Below are positions 9,516-21,962 of a stretch of DNA of 64,000 nt, piece after piece (the first letter of the stretch is position 1; each line of letters opens with the position of its first letter). The DNA is from Bosea sp. PAMC 26642. Lineage in GTDB: Bacteria; Pseudomonadota; Alphaproteobacteria; Rhizobiales; Beijerinckiaceae. Under the pieces are notes generated by a model, which was given only the letters and a program-made list of their open reading frames with translations, was not told the DNA's origin and ran no database searches. Location of the stretch: positions 3,999,501 through 4,063,500 of the forward strand of contig NZ_CP014301.1 in the NCBI RefSeq assembly GCF_001562255.1, written 5' to 3'. Made by a program: the position numbers and the translations under genes.

Positions 9516-11405
9516 TCAAATCGCCGGAACGGCGGTGGGCCGGCGGTCGCGGCGCGCATGCGCTGCCAGCAGCGTCAGCGCCGCCGGAGTCATTCCCTCG
9601 ATCCGAGACGCCTGCGCTAGATTGCCCGGTCGATGCTCGGCCAGCTTTGCTTTCAACTCGTTCGACAGGCCGGAAATGCCCTGGAGATCGAGAGGATCCG
9701 GCATGATCAGCGCCTGATCACGCTGATAAGCCCGGATCTCGGCGGATTGCCGTTCCAGGTAGACCGAATAGGTCGCGTCGGCGGTAACGCGTGCGGCAAT
9801 GGCCGGGGCGAAGGATCCGAGTTCGGGCCAGATGCGCGCCAACGCTTCCAAGCCGATATCCGGGTAGGAGAGAAGCTGGAAGGCACTACGCTTCAGGCCG
9901 TCGCGATTGAGCTGAAGACCGGCGCCGTCCGCCTGCTGCGGAGTCAGAGTTAAGCTCGTCAGCAAAGCGCGCAGGCGCGCCACCTGGGTAGTGCTGGTCT
10001 CGAAGCTCAGTTTTCTGCGGGCTCCGACGAGACCAAGCGCCAGCCCCATAGCCGTCAGCCGCTCATCGGCATTGTCAACTCGCAGCGACAGGCGGAATTC
10101 GGCCCGCGAGGTGAACATTCGATACGGCTCCGTAACACCACGGGTGACGAGATCGTCGACCATGACGCCGATATAGGAAGACGTCCGTTCGAGGACGGCA
10201 GGCTCAGCCCCACTCGCTCGTCGCGCCGCATTCAGTCCGGCCAGCAGGCCCTGAGCACCCGCCTCCTCGTAGCCGGTCGTACCGTTGATCTGACCCGCAA
10301 GGAAAAGCCCACGGATTGCGCGGCTTTCGAGCGTGTTCTGCAAGGCGCGAGGATCGACGAAATCATACTCGATCGCATAGCCCGGCCGCAGCATCGTCGC
10401 CTGCTCCAGACCTGGGATCGTCTTGAGCATCCCGAGCTGGACATCCTCCGGAAGGGAAGTCGAAATCCCGTTGGGGTACACGGTCGGATCGTCTAGCCCT
10501 TCGGGCTCAAGAAAGATCTGATGCCCCTCGCGATCGCCGAAGCGGCCGACCTTGTCCTCGATCGACGGGCAATAACGCGGACCGCGTCCCTCGATCTGGC
10601 CCGAAAACATCGGTGCGCGGTGAAGATTGGCCCGGATCAGGTCATGCGTCGCGACCGTGGTGCGCGTGATGCCGCAGGAGATCTGTGGCGTCGTGATGCG
10701 ATCGGTCAGCGCCGAGAACGGCTCCGGCGGATCGTCTCCCGCCTGCATCTCGAGGGACGCCCAATCGATCGTCCGCCCATCCAGCCGAGGCGGCGTGCCG
10801 GTCTTGAGGCGGCCGAGCGGAAAGCCATGCCGCTCCAGCGTTGCCGACAGTCCTAGCGACGGCGCTTCGCCCACACGCCCGGCCGGCGTCTTGGTCTCAC
10901 CGATATGGATCAGCCCGCGCAGAAAGGTTCCGGTCGTCAAAACGACCGTTCCGGATACGAATCGACGTCCATCGGCCAAAATGACGCCATCGACCTGACC
11001 GGCTTCAACGGACAGATCGAAAACCTCGCCGTCGATGATGTCGAGAGTGTCCGGCTCGGCCAGCAGCTCCTGCACGGCCTGCCGATAGAGCTTGCGGTCG
11101 GCCTGCGCGCGCGGACCGCGCACGGCCGGCCCTTTGCGGCGGTTCAGCATCCGGAATTGTATGCCGGCCCGGTCGGCGGCGCGCGCCATTACCCCGTCGA
11201 GCGCATCGATCTCCCGAACGAGATGACCCTTGCCCAATCCGCCGATGGCCGGGTTGCACGACATCACCCCGATCGTCTCGCGACGATGCGTTACCAGCGC
11301 CGTGCGCGCGCCGATGCGCGCCGCAGCCGATGCCGCCTCGACACCGGCATGGCCTCCGCCCACGACGATGACGTCGTATCGGCTTCTATCGGAAGAATTC
11401 TGCAT
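9516..11405 (-). CDS. mnmG: tRNA uridine-5-carboxymethylaminomethyl modification enzyme MnmG (GidA)
   Basis: A 629-residue flavoprotein that works with MnmE to modify the wobble uridine (position 34) of several tRNAs. The FAD-binding motif [11 protein letters not shown] starts near residue 15, and the family signatures [21 protein letters not shown] and YCPSIEDKV are present in order. Length is normal. It lies 97 bases downstream of mnmE and is followed at once by rsmG, the usual mnmE-mnmG-rsmG-parA-parB order. Confidence 0.98.
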   Translation of the reverse strand: MQNSSDRSRYDVIVVGGGHAGVEAASAAARIGARTALVTHRRETIGVMSCNPAIGGLGKGHLVREIDALDGVMARAADRAGIQFRMLNRRKGPAVRGPRAQADRKLYRQAVQELLAEPDTLDIIDGEVFDLSVEAGQVDGVILADGRRFVSGTVVLTTGTFLRGLIHIGETKTPAGRVGEAPSLGLSATLERHGFPLGRLKTGTPPRLDGRTIDWASLEMQAGDDPPEPFSALTDRITTPQISCGITRTTVATHDLIRANLHRAPMFSGQIEGRGPRYCPSIEDKVGRFGDREGHQIFLEPEGLDDPTVYPNGISTSLPEDVQLGMLKTIPGLEQATMLRPGYAIEYDFVDPRALQNTLESRAIRGLFLAGQINGTTGYEEAGAQGLLAGLNAARRASGAEPAVLERTSSYIGVMVDDLVTRGVTEPYRMFTSRAEFRLSLRVDNADERLTAMGLALGLVGARRKLSFETSTTQVARLRALLTSLTLTPQQADGAGLQLNRDGLKRSAFQLLSYPDIGLEALARIWPELGSFAPAIAARVTADATYSVYLERQSAEIRAYQRDQALIMPDPLDLQGISGLSNELKAKLAEHRPGNLAQASRIEGMTPAALTLLAAHARRDRRPTAVPAI

Positions 11406-11502
11406 TGCTTTCGCTAGCGAAAGCGAGGCGGTGGGTCAACGAATTCGCACACGGAGCCTGTCCAAGGCCATTGAAAACTGCCCTCTTGTGAAGCTGCCGC
11501 CG

Positions 11503-12816
11503 TTATTTCCCGATGCAGAACCCGTTGAACAATTGGTCCAGCACATCCTCGACATCGATCCGCCCGACCAACCGCTCCAGCGCTCCGACCGCGACCCGGA
11601 CGTCCTCGGCCAGCAGCTCGATCTGGGCACTCTCACCCGCGACTGCGCGCTCCAAAGCGACGATAGCTTCCCGCACGGCCTGTCGATGCCGCTCGCGCGT
11701 CAGGAGTGCGGGCTCCGAAGAGGCTTCGCCGATCAGCCGCTCTGCAATCGCCGCGAGAAGGTCGTCGATGCCCTGGCCTGACCAAACCGAAAGGGCCATC
11801 TCATTTGGAAATACGGTTCCCGCCAGGTCGGACTTGGTAGCGATGGCCATGGTTCGATCATCGGCAGCGATTGAGTTCGGCTCCGAATCGATTGCGCGCA
11901 GGCTGAGTACGAGATCAGCTCGGGCGATCAACGCCAGCGACCGCCGTACCCCTTCCGATTCGACCGGATCGGTACTTTCGCGAACGCCTGCCGTATCGAT
12001 GAGGGTCACGGGCAGCCCCTTCAGATCGAGGCGGACCTCGATCGCGTCCCTGGTCGTACCGGGTATGGCCGATACGATCGCGACATCGCGCCGTGCCAAC
12101 GCATTGAGAAGGCTGGACTTTCCGGAATTTGGCGGCCCTGCGAGCACGACGACGAAGCCCTCCCGCACACGCTCGCCCATCGCGAAGCTGCCAAGAGCGG
12201 CACGCAGATCGGCGAGGATGGCCGCGAGCATCGCTCGGGCATCGTCGACGATGTGGCTCCCGACATCGCCCTCGTCGGAAAAATCGATCTCCGCCTCCAG
12301 CAGCGCCATCGCTCCGATTAGCCGCAAGCGCCAATCCTCGACGCTGGCGCCCAGAGCGCCTTCCATCTGGCGCAACGCCTGCCGTCGCTGCCATTCCGTT
12401 TCCGAATCGATCAGGTCGGCAAGACCTTCGACGGCTGCCAGGTCGAGCTTGCCGGCCTCAAACGCCCGACGCGTGAACTCACCGGGTTCCGCGAGTGCGA
12501 AACCAGGAAGGGCCGTCAAAGCAGCGAGCATTCTGGCGAGCACTGCGCGGGAACCATGAACATGGAACTCGGCGACATCTTCGCCGGTGAAACTCGCGGG
12601 AGCCGGAAAGAACAGGACGAGGGCGGTGTCGATGGTCTCGCCCTGCCCGTCCCGCAGCCGCCGCAGTACCGCCTTTCGCGGCTCGGGAATAACTCCGGCA
12701 AATGTTTCGAGAGCGAATCGAACGCCGGGTCCCGACAGTCGCAGTACCGCGACGCCGGCGCGTCCGCTGCCGGACGATACCGCCACAATCGTCTTGTATG
12801 AGGTGAGCTTATTCAT
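11503..12816 (-). CDS. mnmE: tRNA modification GTPase MnmE (TrmE)
   Basis: A 437-residue GTPase, the partner of MnmG in wobble-uridine modification. The N-terminal formyl-THF-binding domain begins TIVAVSSGSGRAGVAVLRLSG. The G1 motif GPPNSGKSSLLNAL lies near residue 226 and DTAG is present. The protein ends in FCIGK, the conserved C-x-G-K tail whose cysteine is needed for modification. Its ATG (12816-12814) overlaps the first in-frame ATG (12815) of the divergent gene on the plus strand, so there is little or no intergenic promoter space. Confidence 0.97.
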   Translation of the reverse strand: MNKLTSYKTIVAVSSGSGRAGVAVLRLSGPGVRFALETFAGVIPEPRKAVLRRLRDGQGETIDTALVLFFPAPASFTGEDVAEFHVHGSRAVLARMLAALTALPGFALAEPGEFTRRAFEAGKLDLAAVEGLADLIDSETEWQRRQALRQMEGALGASVEDWRLRLIGAMALLEAEIDFSDEGDVGSHIVDDARAMLAAILADLRAALGSFAMGERVREGFVVVLAGPPNSGKSSLLNALARRDVAIVSAIPGTTRDAIEVRLDLKGLPVTLIDTAGVRESTDPVESEGVRRSLALIARADLVLSLRAIDSEPNSIAADDRTMAIATKSDLAGTVFPNEMALSVWSGQGIDDLLAAIAERLIGEASSEPALLTRERHRQAVREAIVALERAVAGESAQIELLAEDVRVAVGALERLVGRIDVEDVLDQLFNGFCIGK

Positions 12817-12841
12817 GCCGCCACCTGCAAGGCTCCAGCCG

Positions 12842-14839
<1,998 letters not shown>

Positions 14840-14852
14840 GACGCGAAACGCC

Positions 14853-16118
14853 TTAGGTGTTCATCGAGTCGAAGAAGTCGGAGTTCTGTTTGGTCTGGCG
14901 CAGCTTGTCCATCAGGAATTCTATGGCGTCCTGCGGCCCCATCGGATTCAGGATGCGGCGCAGCACATAGGTCTTGGCCAGCACATCCTTCGGCGTGATG
15001 AGCTCTTCCTTGCGGGTGCCGGATTTGAGGATGTCGATCGCCGGGAAGATGCGCTTGTCCGAGACCTTGCGGTCCAGGATGATTTCCGAATTGCCGGTGC
15101 CCTTGAACTCCTCGAAGATCACCTCGTCCATGCGCGAGCCGGTGTCGATCAGCGCGGTCGCCACGATCGTCAGCGACCCGCCCTCCTCGATGTTGCGGGC
15201 CGCGCCGAAGAAGCGCTTCGGCCGCTGCAGGGCGTTGGCGTCGACGCCGCCTGTCAGCACCTTGCCGGATGACGGCACGACGGTGTTGTACGCACGTCCG
15301 AGACGCGTGATCGAATCGAGCAGGATCACGACGTCGCGGCCATGCTCGACCAGGCGTTTGGCCTTCTCGATCACCATCTCCGCCACCTGGACGTGGCGCG
15401 TCGCCGGCTCGTCGAAGGTCGAGGACACGACCTCGCCCTTCACCGAGCGCTGCATGTCGGTGACCTCTTCCGGCCGCTCGTCGATCAGCAGCACGATCAG
15501 ATAGCATTCCGGATGGTTGGTCGTGATCGACTGCGCGATGTTCTGCAGCAGCACGGTCTTGCCGGTGCGCGGCGGCGCGACGATCAAGGCGCGCTGGCCC
15601 TTGCCGATTGGCGAGACGATGTCGATGACGCGGGCCGAAAAATCCTTCTTCGTCGGATCCTGCACTTCCATGCGCAGGCGCTCGTCGGGATAAAGCGGCG
15701 TCAGATTGTCAAAATTGATTTTGTGCTTGATCTTCTCAGGGTCTTCGAAATTGATCGTGTTGACCTTGAGCAGCGCGAAATAGCGCTCGCCATCCTTCGG
15801 TCCCCGGATCGGCCCCTCGACCGTATCGCCGGTGCGCAGACCGAATTTCCGGATCTGGGTCGGCGAGACATAAATGTCGTCGGGACCGGGCAGATAATTT
15901 GAATCGGGCGAGCGTAGGAAGCCGAAGCCGTCGGGAAGCACCTCGACGACGCCCTCGCCGAGGATCTCCGTCTCCTTCGCCGCGAGTTGCTTCAGGATCG
16001 CGAACATCAGCTCCTGCTTGCGCATCGTGCTGGCGTTCTCGACCTCGAGCCCCTCGGAAAAGGTCAGGAGTTCGGTCGGAGATTTGACCTTGAGGTCTTG
16101 GAGCTTGATTTCCCGCAT
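14853..16118 (-). CDS. rho: Transcription termination factor Rho
   Basis: A 421-residue RNA-dependent ATPase and helicase. It has the Rho N-terminal domain, a cold-shock-like RNA-binding domain ([20 protein letters not shown]), the Walker A motif APPRTGKT at residues 181-188, and [15 protein letters not shown] (Walker B and Q-loop region). Length matches the family. The ATG at 16118 starts [10 protein letters not shown], the standard N-terminus. A 221-bp leader separates it from hemJ, and a short inverted repeat (GGGACA...TGTCCC, 16119-16143) abuts the start codon. Confidence 0.98.
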   Translation of the reverse strand: MREIKLQDLKVKSPTELLTFSEGLEVENASTMRKQELMFAILKQLAAKETEILGEGVVEVLPDGFGFLRSPDSNYLPGPDDIYVSPTQIRKFGLRTGDTVEGPIRGPKDGERYFALLKVNTINFEDPEKIKHKINFDNLTPLYPDERLRMEVQDPTKKDFSARVIDIVSPIGKGQRALIVAPPRTGKTVLLQNIAQSITTNHPECYLIVLLIDERPEEVTDMQRSVKGEVVSSTFDEPATRHVQVAEMVIEKAKRLVEHGRDVVILLDSITRLGRAYNTVVPSSGKVLTGGVDANALQRPKRFFGAARNIEEGGSLTIVATALIDTGSRMDEVIFEEFKGTGNSEIILDRKVSDKRIFPAIDILKSGTRKEELITPKDVLAKTYVLRRILNPMGPQDAIEFLMDKLRQTKQNSDFFDSMNT

Positions 16119-16339
16119 GGGACACCCGCATCGTAAATGTCCCTGCGCGATCGGCCGGGACCAGGACGTGAAAGGAAAAACGACAGTCCAGAACGGACCG
16201 GCGTGGACGTTGCGCGCCACGAGCGTCTGCAACGGCAGTCGGCTCACGAACCATCGGCAACAGGGAGAACGCTGGAGAAGCGTCCTGCCTGATAGCCGGA
16301 ATCGCCCGCCTGCTCAAGCGGGAATCTCAACCCGCTCGT

Positions 16340-16762
16340 TCAGAACGGTTTGACGATGACCAGGATCACGATCGCCGCCATCAGCACGGCCGGAACCTCG
16401 TTGAGGATCCGGTAGAAGCGCGCCGATTTGTCGTTGCGATCCTCCGCGAAGGCACGCACCCGTCCGGCGAGATAGCCGTGGATGCCCGAGAGGAGGAAGA
16501 CCAGCAGAATCTTGCCGTGCAGCCAGCCGCCCTTGAAGCCGAAGGCCGACCAGGCGAGGTAGAGACCCAGCACCCAGGTCACGATCATCGCCGGGTTGAT
16601 GATGCCCTTGAGCAGCCGCCGTTCCATGATCTTGAAGGTCTCGGACTGGATCGAGCCGGTCTGCGCCTCCGTATGGTAGACCATCAGCCGGGGCAGATAG
16701 AGCATCCCCGCCATCCAGGCGATGACCGCCATGACATGGAAGGCCTTGATCCATTCATACAT
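16340..16762 (-). CDS. hemJ: HemJ-type protoporphyrinogen IX oxidase, membrane protein
   Basis: A 140-residue integral membrane protein with about four helices. It opens MYEWIKAFHVMAVIAWMAG and contains YLPRLMVYH and RRLLKGIINPAM, all characteristic of the HemJ family (formerly UPF0093). HemJ oxidises protoporphyrinogen IX to protoporphyrin IX in bacteria lacking HemG and HemY. It sits 14 bases downstream of hemE on the same strand, so two haem-synthesis genes are probably co-transcribed. The usual alphaproteobacterial hemH is not present at this place. Confidence 0.93.
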   Translation of the reverse strand: MYEWIKAFHVMAVIAWMAGMLYLPRLMVYHTEAQTGSIQSETFKIMERRLLKGIINPAMIVTWVLGLYLAWSAFGFKGGWLHGKILLVFLLSGIHGYLAGRVRAFAEDRNDKSARFYRILNEVPAVLMAAIVILVIVKPF

Positions 16763-16776
16763 CGTATCGGTCCTCG

Positions 16777-17811
16777 TCAGGCTCGCACCGCCGCGAGCAG
16801 ACGCTCGACATGCGCGATCGGCGTGTCCGGCAAGATGCCGTGGCCGAGATTGAAAACAAAGGGCCCGCTGCCGAAGGCGGCGCGGATCGCAGCGACCTCG
16901 GCCTCCAGCTCGGGACCGCCCGCCCGCAGCACCAGCGGATCGAGATGACCCTGCACCGGCACCAGCGACTGGATCTCGTTGCGCGCGAAATCGCGATCGA
17001 TCGCAGTCTCCAGCCCCGAAGCATCGACGCCCGTCGCCTTGACATAGGCCGGGATCAGCCGGCCCGCCCCTCGTGGAAACCCGATGATCCGGGCTGAGGG
17101 ATGCCGCGCGCGTACCGCATCGACGATGCGTTTCGTCGGCGCAATGCACCAGCGATCAAAATCGACCGGTCCGAGCGACCCCGCCCAGCTGTCGAAGATT
17201 TGCACCGCATCCACACCGGCCTCGATCTGGGCGCAGAGATAGTCCGTCGACGCCACGACGATTCTGTCGATGAGCCTCGCAAACAGCTCCGGTTCCCTGG
17301 TAAACAGCGCCTTGGCCGGCCCCTGATCGGGCGTGCCTCGACCAGCGACCATATAGGTCGCCACGGTCCAGGGCGCCCCGCAGAAGCCGATCAGGGCCGT
17401 CTCCTTGGGCAGGGCAGCTTTGACACGGCGGACGGTCTCGATGACCGGCGCCAGCACCGCCTCATCGGCTTCGGTATGGATCGCATTCAGTCGCGCCTCA
17501 TCGGCGACAGGTTCGAGCCGCGGACCTTCACCCTCGACGAACCAGAGCTTTTGTCCCAACGCGTGCGGAATGACGAGGATGTCAGAAAACAGGATCGCCG
17601 CATCGAAGCCGAAGCGCCTGATCGGTTGCAGGGTCACCTCGGCGGCGCGTTCAGGATTGTAGCAGAGATCGAGGAAACTGCCGGCCTTGGCCCTGAGTTC
17701 GCGATATTCGGGCAGATATCGGCCAGCCTGCCGCATCAGCCAGATCGGCGGCTTCGGCAGGACTTCACCCGACAGCGCACGCAGGAAGAGCGGTACGTCA
17801 CGCGTTGCCAT
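16777..17811 (-). CDS. hemE: Uroporphyrinogen decarboxylase
   Basis: A 344-residue cytoplasmic enzyme that decarboxylates uroporphyrinogen III to coproporphyrinogen III. The two family signatures are seen: [17 protein letters not shown] near the N-terminus and the [13 protein letters not shown] region. [11 protein letters not shown] and [11 protein letters not shown] are also typical. The ATG at 17811 (MATRDVPLF) has GGAG five bases upstream. It is transcribed away from the gene-free stretch at 17812-18284; hemE next to oriC is an established arrangement in Caulobacter and Sinorhizobium. Confidence 0.98.
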   Translation of the reverse strand: MATRDVPLFLRALSGEVLPKPPIWLMRQAGRYLPEYRELRAKAGSFLDLCYNPERAAEVTLQPIRRFGFDAAILFSDILVIPHALGQKLWFVEGEGPRLEPVADEARLNAIHTEADEAVLAPVIETVRRVKAALPKETALIGFCGAPWTVATYMVAGRGTPDQGPAKALFTREPELFARLIDRIVVASTDYLCAQIEAGVDAVQIFDSWAGSLGPVDFDRWCIAPTKRIVDAVRARHPSARIIGFPRGAGRLIPAYVKATGVDASGLETAIDRDFARNEIQSLVPVQGHLDPLVLRAGGPELEAEVAAIRAAFGSGPFVFNLGHGILPDTPIAHVERLLAAVRA

Positions 17812-17978
17812 AGCCACTCCGCTCTCAAGGCCTTCTTGAATCAAATAAGAATCCTAGAGAGAGAATCTTCTTTTTTGACTCTTGGAGGGGGGCACATAGC
17901 GCGGCACAAGATCGTCCACAACCAGTCCACAGGCCAGGACGTGCCGGTGCGGCGATACGACCAAGGCCAATCCAACCG

Positions 17979-17993
17979 TTAAGAGTTTCTTAA
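17979..17993. promoter_or_regulatory. CtrA binding site TTAA-N7-TTAA
   Basis: TTAAGAGTTTCTTAA is an exact match to the full CtrA consensus (two TTAA half sites seven bases apart), followed by CCAAT. In Caulobacter CtrA binds such sites inside oriC to repress initiation. Here the site is 38 bp from a parS-like palindrome and within the hemE-proximal candidate origin. It could also control hemE or the divergent gene. Confidence 0.75.
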
Positions 17994-18030
17994 CCAATCC
18001 GAATCCGAGCCGGCGCATGACCCGCCAAAA

Positions 18031-18046
18031 TGATTCACGTGAAACA
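18031..18046. other. parS: parS-like site in the origin region (one mismatch)
   Basis: TGATTCACGTGAAACA differs from the parS consensus TGTTTCACGTGAAACA only at the third base. It lies in the candidate origin, about 8.6 kb from the perfect copy inside rsmG. ParB normally binds several parS sites near the origin, and one-mismatch sites are usually functional. Confidence 0.85.
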
Positions 18047-18133
18047 TCCCCGTTTCCGGCGCACAGCCTCCAGCCTGTTGATCGATACCCCGACTTATAC
18101 AGAGCGCCGGACCGGCCCTTCCAAAAGGTCCGG

Positions 18134-18142
18134 TTGTCCACA
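18134..18142 (+). promoter_or_regulatory. DnaA-box-like sequence
   Basis: TTGTCCACA matches the DnaA box TTATCCACA at eight of nine bases. It directly follows an inverted repeat (18107-18133) with 7-bp arms. It is the best of four DnaA-like boxes in this gap. Confidence 0.5.
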
Positions 18143-18284
18143 TTCCTCCCCAGCCTGGCGGATATCTTTACCGCCTGCTGCAGGCGATCGACGACAGAGG
18201 GCGAACATGGTTGCCGCGTCGCAATTTGCTTTGCCCGGGCGCCGCGCTAGAGGTGGCAGGATCTTGCCGAACCTGGGAGCGGTC

Positions 18285-19115
18285 GTGGCGCGCAATTATT
18301 TCCATCTGCACCTCGTCTCCGACGCGACCGGTGAAACGCTGATCGCAGTGAGCCGGGCCGCCGCCGCCCAGTACGAGACCGTCTCGGCGATCGAGCATGT
18401 CTACCCGCTCGTCCGTTCGGAGGCGCAGCTCGCCCGTGTGCTCGCCGAAATCGAGACCTCGCCCGGAGTCGTGCTCTACACGCTGGTCGAGCCGGAATGG
18501 TCCAAGCGTCTGGAGGATTTCTGCAAGGAGCTTGGGTGCCCCTGCCTCTCGGTGCTGCAGCCGGTGCTGTCGCTGTTCCAGTCCTATCTTGGCCAGGCCT
18601 CGGCTCCGAAGCCCGGCGCGCAGCACGTCCTCAACGCCGATTATTTCCGCCGCATCGATGCGATGAACTACACCCTGCTGCATGATGACGGCCAGCTCGG
18701 CGGCGATCTTGAAAGCGCCGACGTCATCCTGGTCGGCATCAGCCGCACCTCGAAGACGCCGACCTCGATCTATCTCGCCAATCGTGGCGTCAAGACCGCC
18801 AATATCCCCCTCGTCCCCAACGTCCCCCTGCCCGCCGAGCTGGAACGGCTCCGCAAACCCCTGATCGTCGGCCTCGTCGCCAGCCCCGACCGCATCGTCC
18901 AGATCCGCCAGAACCGGCTGCTCTCGCTCAAGGCCGATGACGAGACGCCCTATGTCGATCCGGCCATGGTCGCTGACGAGGTCGCGCAGTCGCGCCGGCT
19001 TTGCGCCCGCAAGGGCTGGCCCGTCATCGATGTGACCCGCCGCTCGATCGAGGAAACCGCCGCCGCGATCCTCGATCTGCTGCGTGATCATCGTCTGCAA
19101 TTCATCGCGACATGA
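18285..19115 (+). CDS. ppsR: Pyruvate,phosphate dikinase regulatory protein (kinase/pyrophosphorylase)
   Basis: A 276-residue member of the DUF299 kinase-PPPase family. These bifunctional proteins switch pyruvate phosphate dikinase or PEP synthetase off and on by ADP-dependent phosphorylation and phosphate-dependent dephosphorylation of a threonine. The start [12 protein letters not shown] and the P-loop-like [16 protein letters not shown] are diagnostic. I use the GTG at 18285 (GTG GCG CGC AAT), with GGGAG five bases upstream; in-frame upstream ATGs would push the N-terminus into the origin-like gap. This gene flanks the origin opposite hemE, and its stop overlaps the maf start (ATGA). Confidence 0.92.
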   Translation: MARNYFHLHLVSDATGETLIAVSRAAAAQYETVSAIEHVYPLVRSEAQLARVLAEIETSPGVVLYTLVEPEWSKRLEDFCKELGCPCLSVLQPVLSLFQSYLGQASAPKPGAQHVLNADYFRRIDAMNYTLLHDDGQLGGDLESADVILVGISRTSKTPTSIYLANRGVKTANIPLVPNVPLPAELERLRKPLIVGLVASPDRIVQIRQNRLLSLKADDETPYVDPAMVADEVAQSRRLCARKGWPVIDVTRRSIEETAAAILDLLRDHRLQFIAT

Positions 19116-19735
19116 CCGGGTCGTCGTTCTGGCTCGCGCCGGCGCCGCTCGTCCTCGCTTCCGGCAGCTCCGCGCGGCGCGACATGCTAATGGCCGTCGG
19201 CATTCCAGTTGAGACGATGCCGTCCGGCGTCGACGAACGCGAAGTCGAGGCGCCGCTCATCGCGGAAGGCGCAACCCCGCAGGCTGTCGCCTCGGCACTC
19301 GCTGTCGCCAAGGCATTGGCCGTCAGCATCCGCCTCCCCGATCGCATCGTCCTGGGCTCCGACCAGATCCTGACCTGCGGAGAGCAGACGCTGCACAAGG
19401 CGGCCGATCTCGTCGAAGCAGAGGCCCGGCTGACGATGCTGAGCGGGCAGAGGCATGAACTCCATTCGGCCTTTGCGCTCGTGCGCGACGGCGCGATTCT
19501 CGCGGAAGGGTCCGTCACCGCGCATCTCACGGTACGAACCCTGACGCCGGCCTTCATCGCGCATTATCTCGCCTCTCTGGACCAGAGCATCCTCGGCAGT
19601 GTCGGTGCCTACCGCATGGAAGAGCTTGGCTCCCAGCTCTTCGACTCGGTTGAGGGTGATCATTTCACCATCATGGGGATGCCGCTCTTTGCCGTGCTCG
19701 CGGCTTTGCGTGACCACGACCTGCTCCTGCGCTGA
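19112..19735 (+). CDS. maf: Maf family nucleoside-triphosphate pyrophosphatase
   Basis: A 207-residue Maf/Ham1-fold pyrophosphatase thought to remove modified or non-canonical nucleotides. Its signature is [14 protein letters not shown] near residue 10, with VLGSDQIL and the C-terminal [12 protein letters not shown] region. The start overlaps the preceding stop by four bases. In this group the gene follows the PPDK regulator and precedes aroE. Confidence 0.93.
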   Translation: MTGSSFWLAPAPLVLASGSSARRDMLMAVGIPVETMPSGVDEREVEAPLIAEGATPQAVASALAVAKALAVSIRLPDRIVLGSDQILTCGEQTLHKAADLVEAEARLTMLSGQRHELHSAFALVRDGAILAEGSVTAHLTVRTLTPAFIAHYLASLDQSILGSVGAYRMEELGSQLFDSVEGDHFTIMGMPLFAVLAALRDHDLLLR

Positions 19736-19750
19736 CCGGACACCTGATCT

Positions 19751-20584
19751 ATGACACGTCGCTGCTTCGTCATCGGGCACCCTATCGCCCATTCCCGGTC
19801 ACCCCTGATCCACGGCACCTGGCTGGCCGACCATGGCCTCGACGGGTCCTATGAGCGTATCGATGTCGCACCCGCCGACCTGCCGGCCTTCATCACTCGT
19901 CTTCGGGCAGGCGAATTCGTCGGCGGCAACGTCACCGTCCCGCACAAGCAGGCGGCCGAAGCGCTGATTGATGAGGTCAGCGAGGCGGCGCGTGCCATCG
20001 GCGCCGTGAACACGCTCTGGCGCGAGGGCGGCCGGCTTTGCGGCGACAACACGGATGCCGCCGGCTTTCTCGGGCATCTCGATGCCACAACGCCGGGCTG
20101 GCTTGATCATGTGCGGACCGCGCTCGTCATCGGCGCCGGCGGTGCCGCGCGCGCTGTCGTCTACGCCCTAAAGAGCAGGGGTCTGGACCGCATCGCCGTC
20201 GTCAACCGAAACCCGGCTCGCGCCGCCGAACTGGTCGCCGCTTTCGGCGCGCCGTTGCAGGCCATGGACTGGTCGGCCCGCAGCGCTCTGGTCGGTGAAG
20301 CCGACCTGATCGTCAACACGACCTCGCTCGGCATGAAGGGCCAGCCGCCGCTCGGTCTTGACCTTGCGACACTGCGCCCGGGCACCATCGTCGACGACAT
20401 CGTCTATGTCCCACTCAAGACGGACCTTCTGGTTGAGGCGGAGAGGCGTGGCGCCATCGCCGTCGATGGTCTCGGGATGCTGCTCCATCAGGCCGTCCCC
20501 GGCTTCGCTCGCTGGTTCGGCGTCGTGCCCGAGGTCACCCCGGCGCTGCGGGCGCGGCTCGAAGTGGATATCGTCGGGGCCTGA
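19751..20584 (+). CDS. aroE: Shikimate 5-dehydrogenase
   Basis: A 277-residue NADPH-dependent enzyme that reduces 3-dehydroshikimate to shikimate in aromatic amino-acid synthesis. The substrate-binding segment [12 protein letters not shown], the catalytic [10 protein letters not shown] (Lys), and GDNTDAAGF are present. The cofactor loop [17 protein letters not shown] is followed by NRNPARA. Length is typical. It lies 15 bases after maf and 29 before coaE. Confidence 0.96.
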   Translation: MTRRCFVIGHPIAHSRSPLIHGTWLADHGLDGSYERIDVAPADLPAFITRLRAGEFVGGNVTVPHKQAAEALIDEVSEAARAIGAVNTLWREGGRLCGDNTDAAGFLGHLDATTPGWLDHVRTALVIGAGGAARAVVYALKSRGLDRIAVVNRNPARAAELVAAFGAPLQAMDWSARSALVGEADLIVNTTSLGMKGQPPLGLDLATLRPGTIVDDIVYVPLKTDLLVEAERRGAIAVDGLGMLLHQAVPGFARWFGVVPEVTPALRARLEVDIVGA

Positions 20585-20613
20585 TTCGGCAAAAGGGCGA
20601 CGACGACCAGGCC

Positions 20614-21240
20614 ATGACCTTTCTCCTCGGACTGACCGGCTCGATCGGTATGGGCAAATCCACCACCTCGGCGATGTTCCGAGCCTGTGGCGTGCCGCTT
20701 CACGATGCCGATGCCGCGGTCCATGGGCTCTATCGTGGCAGGGCGGTCGCTCCGATTGCGGCGGTCTTTCCCGGTGTCGTCCGTGATGGCGCCATCGACC
20801 GGGCCACACTCTCGGCCGCCGTGCTCGGAAAGCCTGAGGCCCTGCACGCCCTTGAAGCGATCATCCATCCGCTGGTGCGCGAAGAGGAGCAGACCTTCCT
20901 GGCGGACTGCCGCCTGGCCGGCGCAGCACTTGCCGTTCTCGATGTGCCGTTACTGCTCGAAACCGGCGGCGAGACTCGCTGCGATGCCGTGCTCGTCGTC
21001 ACCGCTCCGGCCGCCGTCCAGCGCGAACGGGTGCTCGCACGCCCTGAAATGACAGTAGAGAAATTCGAGGCGATCCTGGCCCGCCAGATGCCCGATGCCG
21101 AAAAGCGTCGCCGCGCCCATTTCCTTGTGGACTCAGGTGGCGGCCTGATGGCGGCGCGCCGGCAGGTCGGGTCTATCCTGAGCGCACTCGCCGGCCGTCC
21201 CGGCCGCCAGCAGTCTTCGGAAAGCGCCGCCCATGCGTGA
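20614..21240 (+). CDS. coaE: Dephospho-CoA kinase
   Basis: A 208-residue P-loop kinase for the last step of coenzyme A synthesis. [18 protein letters not shown] is the Walker A region; HDADAAVH and [13 protein letters not shown] follow at their normal spacing. The aroE-coaE-dnaQ order is well conserved in this class. Its last eight bases overlap dnaQ. Confidence 0.96.
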   Translation: MTFLLGLTGSIGMGKSTTSAMFRACGVPLHDADAAVHGLYRGRAVAPIAAVFPGVVRDGAIDRATLSAAVLGKPEALHALEAIIHPLVREEEQTFLADCRLAGAALAVLDVPLLLETGGETRCDAVLVVTAPAAVQRERVLARPEMTVEKFEAILARQMPDAEKRRRAHFLVDSGGGLMAARRQVGSILSALAGRPGRQQSSESAAHA

Positions 21241-21943
21241 GATCGTCCTCGACACCGAGACCACCGGCGTCGAAGCCAATGGCGGCGACCGCATCGTCGA
21301 GATCGGTTGCGTCGAGCTGCTGAATCATTGCCCGACGGGCCGCAGTTTCCACCGCTACATCAATCCCGAGCGGCCGATGTCGGAGGGCGCCTTCAAGGTC
21401 CACGGCCTGTCCGATGCCTTCCTTGCGCCGCAGCCCGTCTTCGCTGCCGTCGCCGATGAATTCATCGGCTTCGTCGAGGATGCACGGCTGGTGATCCACA
21501 ACGCCGCCTTCGACGTCGGCTTTCTCAACATGGAGCTGAAGCGGGTTGGCCGCGGGCCGATCGATCAGAGCCGCGTCGTCGATACGCTCGGCATGGCCCG
21601 CCGCAAGCATCCTGGCGCCTCGAACAGCCTCGATGCGCTCTGCTCGCGCTACGGCATCGACAACACGCGCCGCACCAAGCACGGCGCGCTGCTCGATGCC
21701 GAGATCCTTGCCGAAGTATATATCGAGCTGATCGGCGGCAAGCAGACCTCGCTGGGCCTGGGCGTTGCCAATGCCGCGAGCGGGCAGATCGGTTCCGCCG
21801 GCGCCGTGATCGACCGTCCGCAACGCCTCCGCCCGCTGCCGCATCGCCTCGACGCGGCGACGATCGCCGCGCATGAGACCTTCATCCGCACGCTGAAGGC
21901 GCCGCTCTGGAACGGCTATCTCGGCATCGCCGACGAGAGTTGA
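21233..21943 (+). CDS. dnaQ: DNA polymerase III subunit epsilon (proofreading exonuclease)
   Basis: A 236-residue DEDDh-type 3'-5' exonuclease. The three Exo motifs are seen: [10 protein letters not shown] at the N-terminus, [12 protein letters not shown] in the middle, and [15 protein letters not shown] for Exo III. It proofreads the replicative polymerase. It overlaps coaE by eight bases and ends this origin-proximal plus-strand operon. A palindromic repeat lies just downstream. Confidence 0.96.
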   Translation: MREIVLDTETTGVEANGGDRIVEIGCVELLNHCPTGRSFHRYINPERPMSEGAFKVHGLSDAFLAPQPVFAAVADEFIGFVEDARLVIHNAAFDVGFLNMELKRVGRGPIDQSRVVDTLGMARRKHPGASNSLDALCSRYGIDNTRRTKHGALLDAEILAEVYIELIGGKQTSLGLGVANAASGQIGSAGAVIDRPQRLRPLPHRLDAATIAAHETFIRTLKAPLWNGYLGIADES

Positions 21944-21962
21944 GATAACGGGAATTCCAGCC

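Larger units (their letters stand above)
17812..18284. other. oriC: Candidate chromosomal origin of replication (oriC)
   Basis: A gene-free 473-bp stretch between divergent hemE and the PPDK-regulator gene. It holds an AT-rich tract (about 17838-17880), a perfect TTAA-N7-TTAA CtrA-type site (17979-17993), a one-mismatch parS (18031-18046), a 7-bp-stem inverted repeat (CCGGACC...GGTCCGG, 18107-18133) and, touching it, TTGTCCACA (18134-18142), one mismatch from the DnaA box TTATCCACA. Weaker DnaA-like boxes lie at 17912-17920, 17923-17931 and 18095-18103. Genes on both sides run away from it for about 4 to 10 kb. Origin function is inferred from content and from the hemE context. Confidence 0.8.

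Noticed and set aside
17875-17903. A sigma-70 promoter (TTGACT) in the origin gap
   Set aside because: No acceptable -10 element at the right distance downstream.
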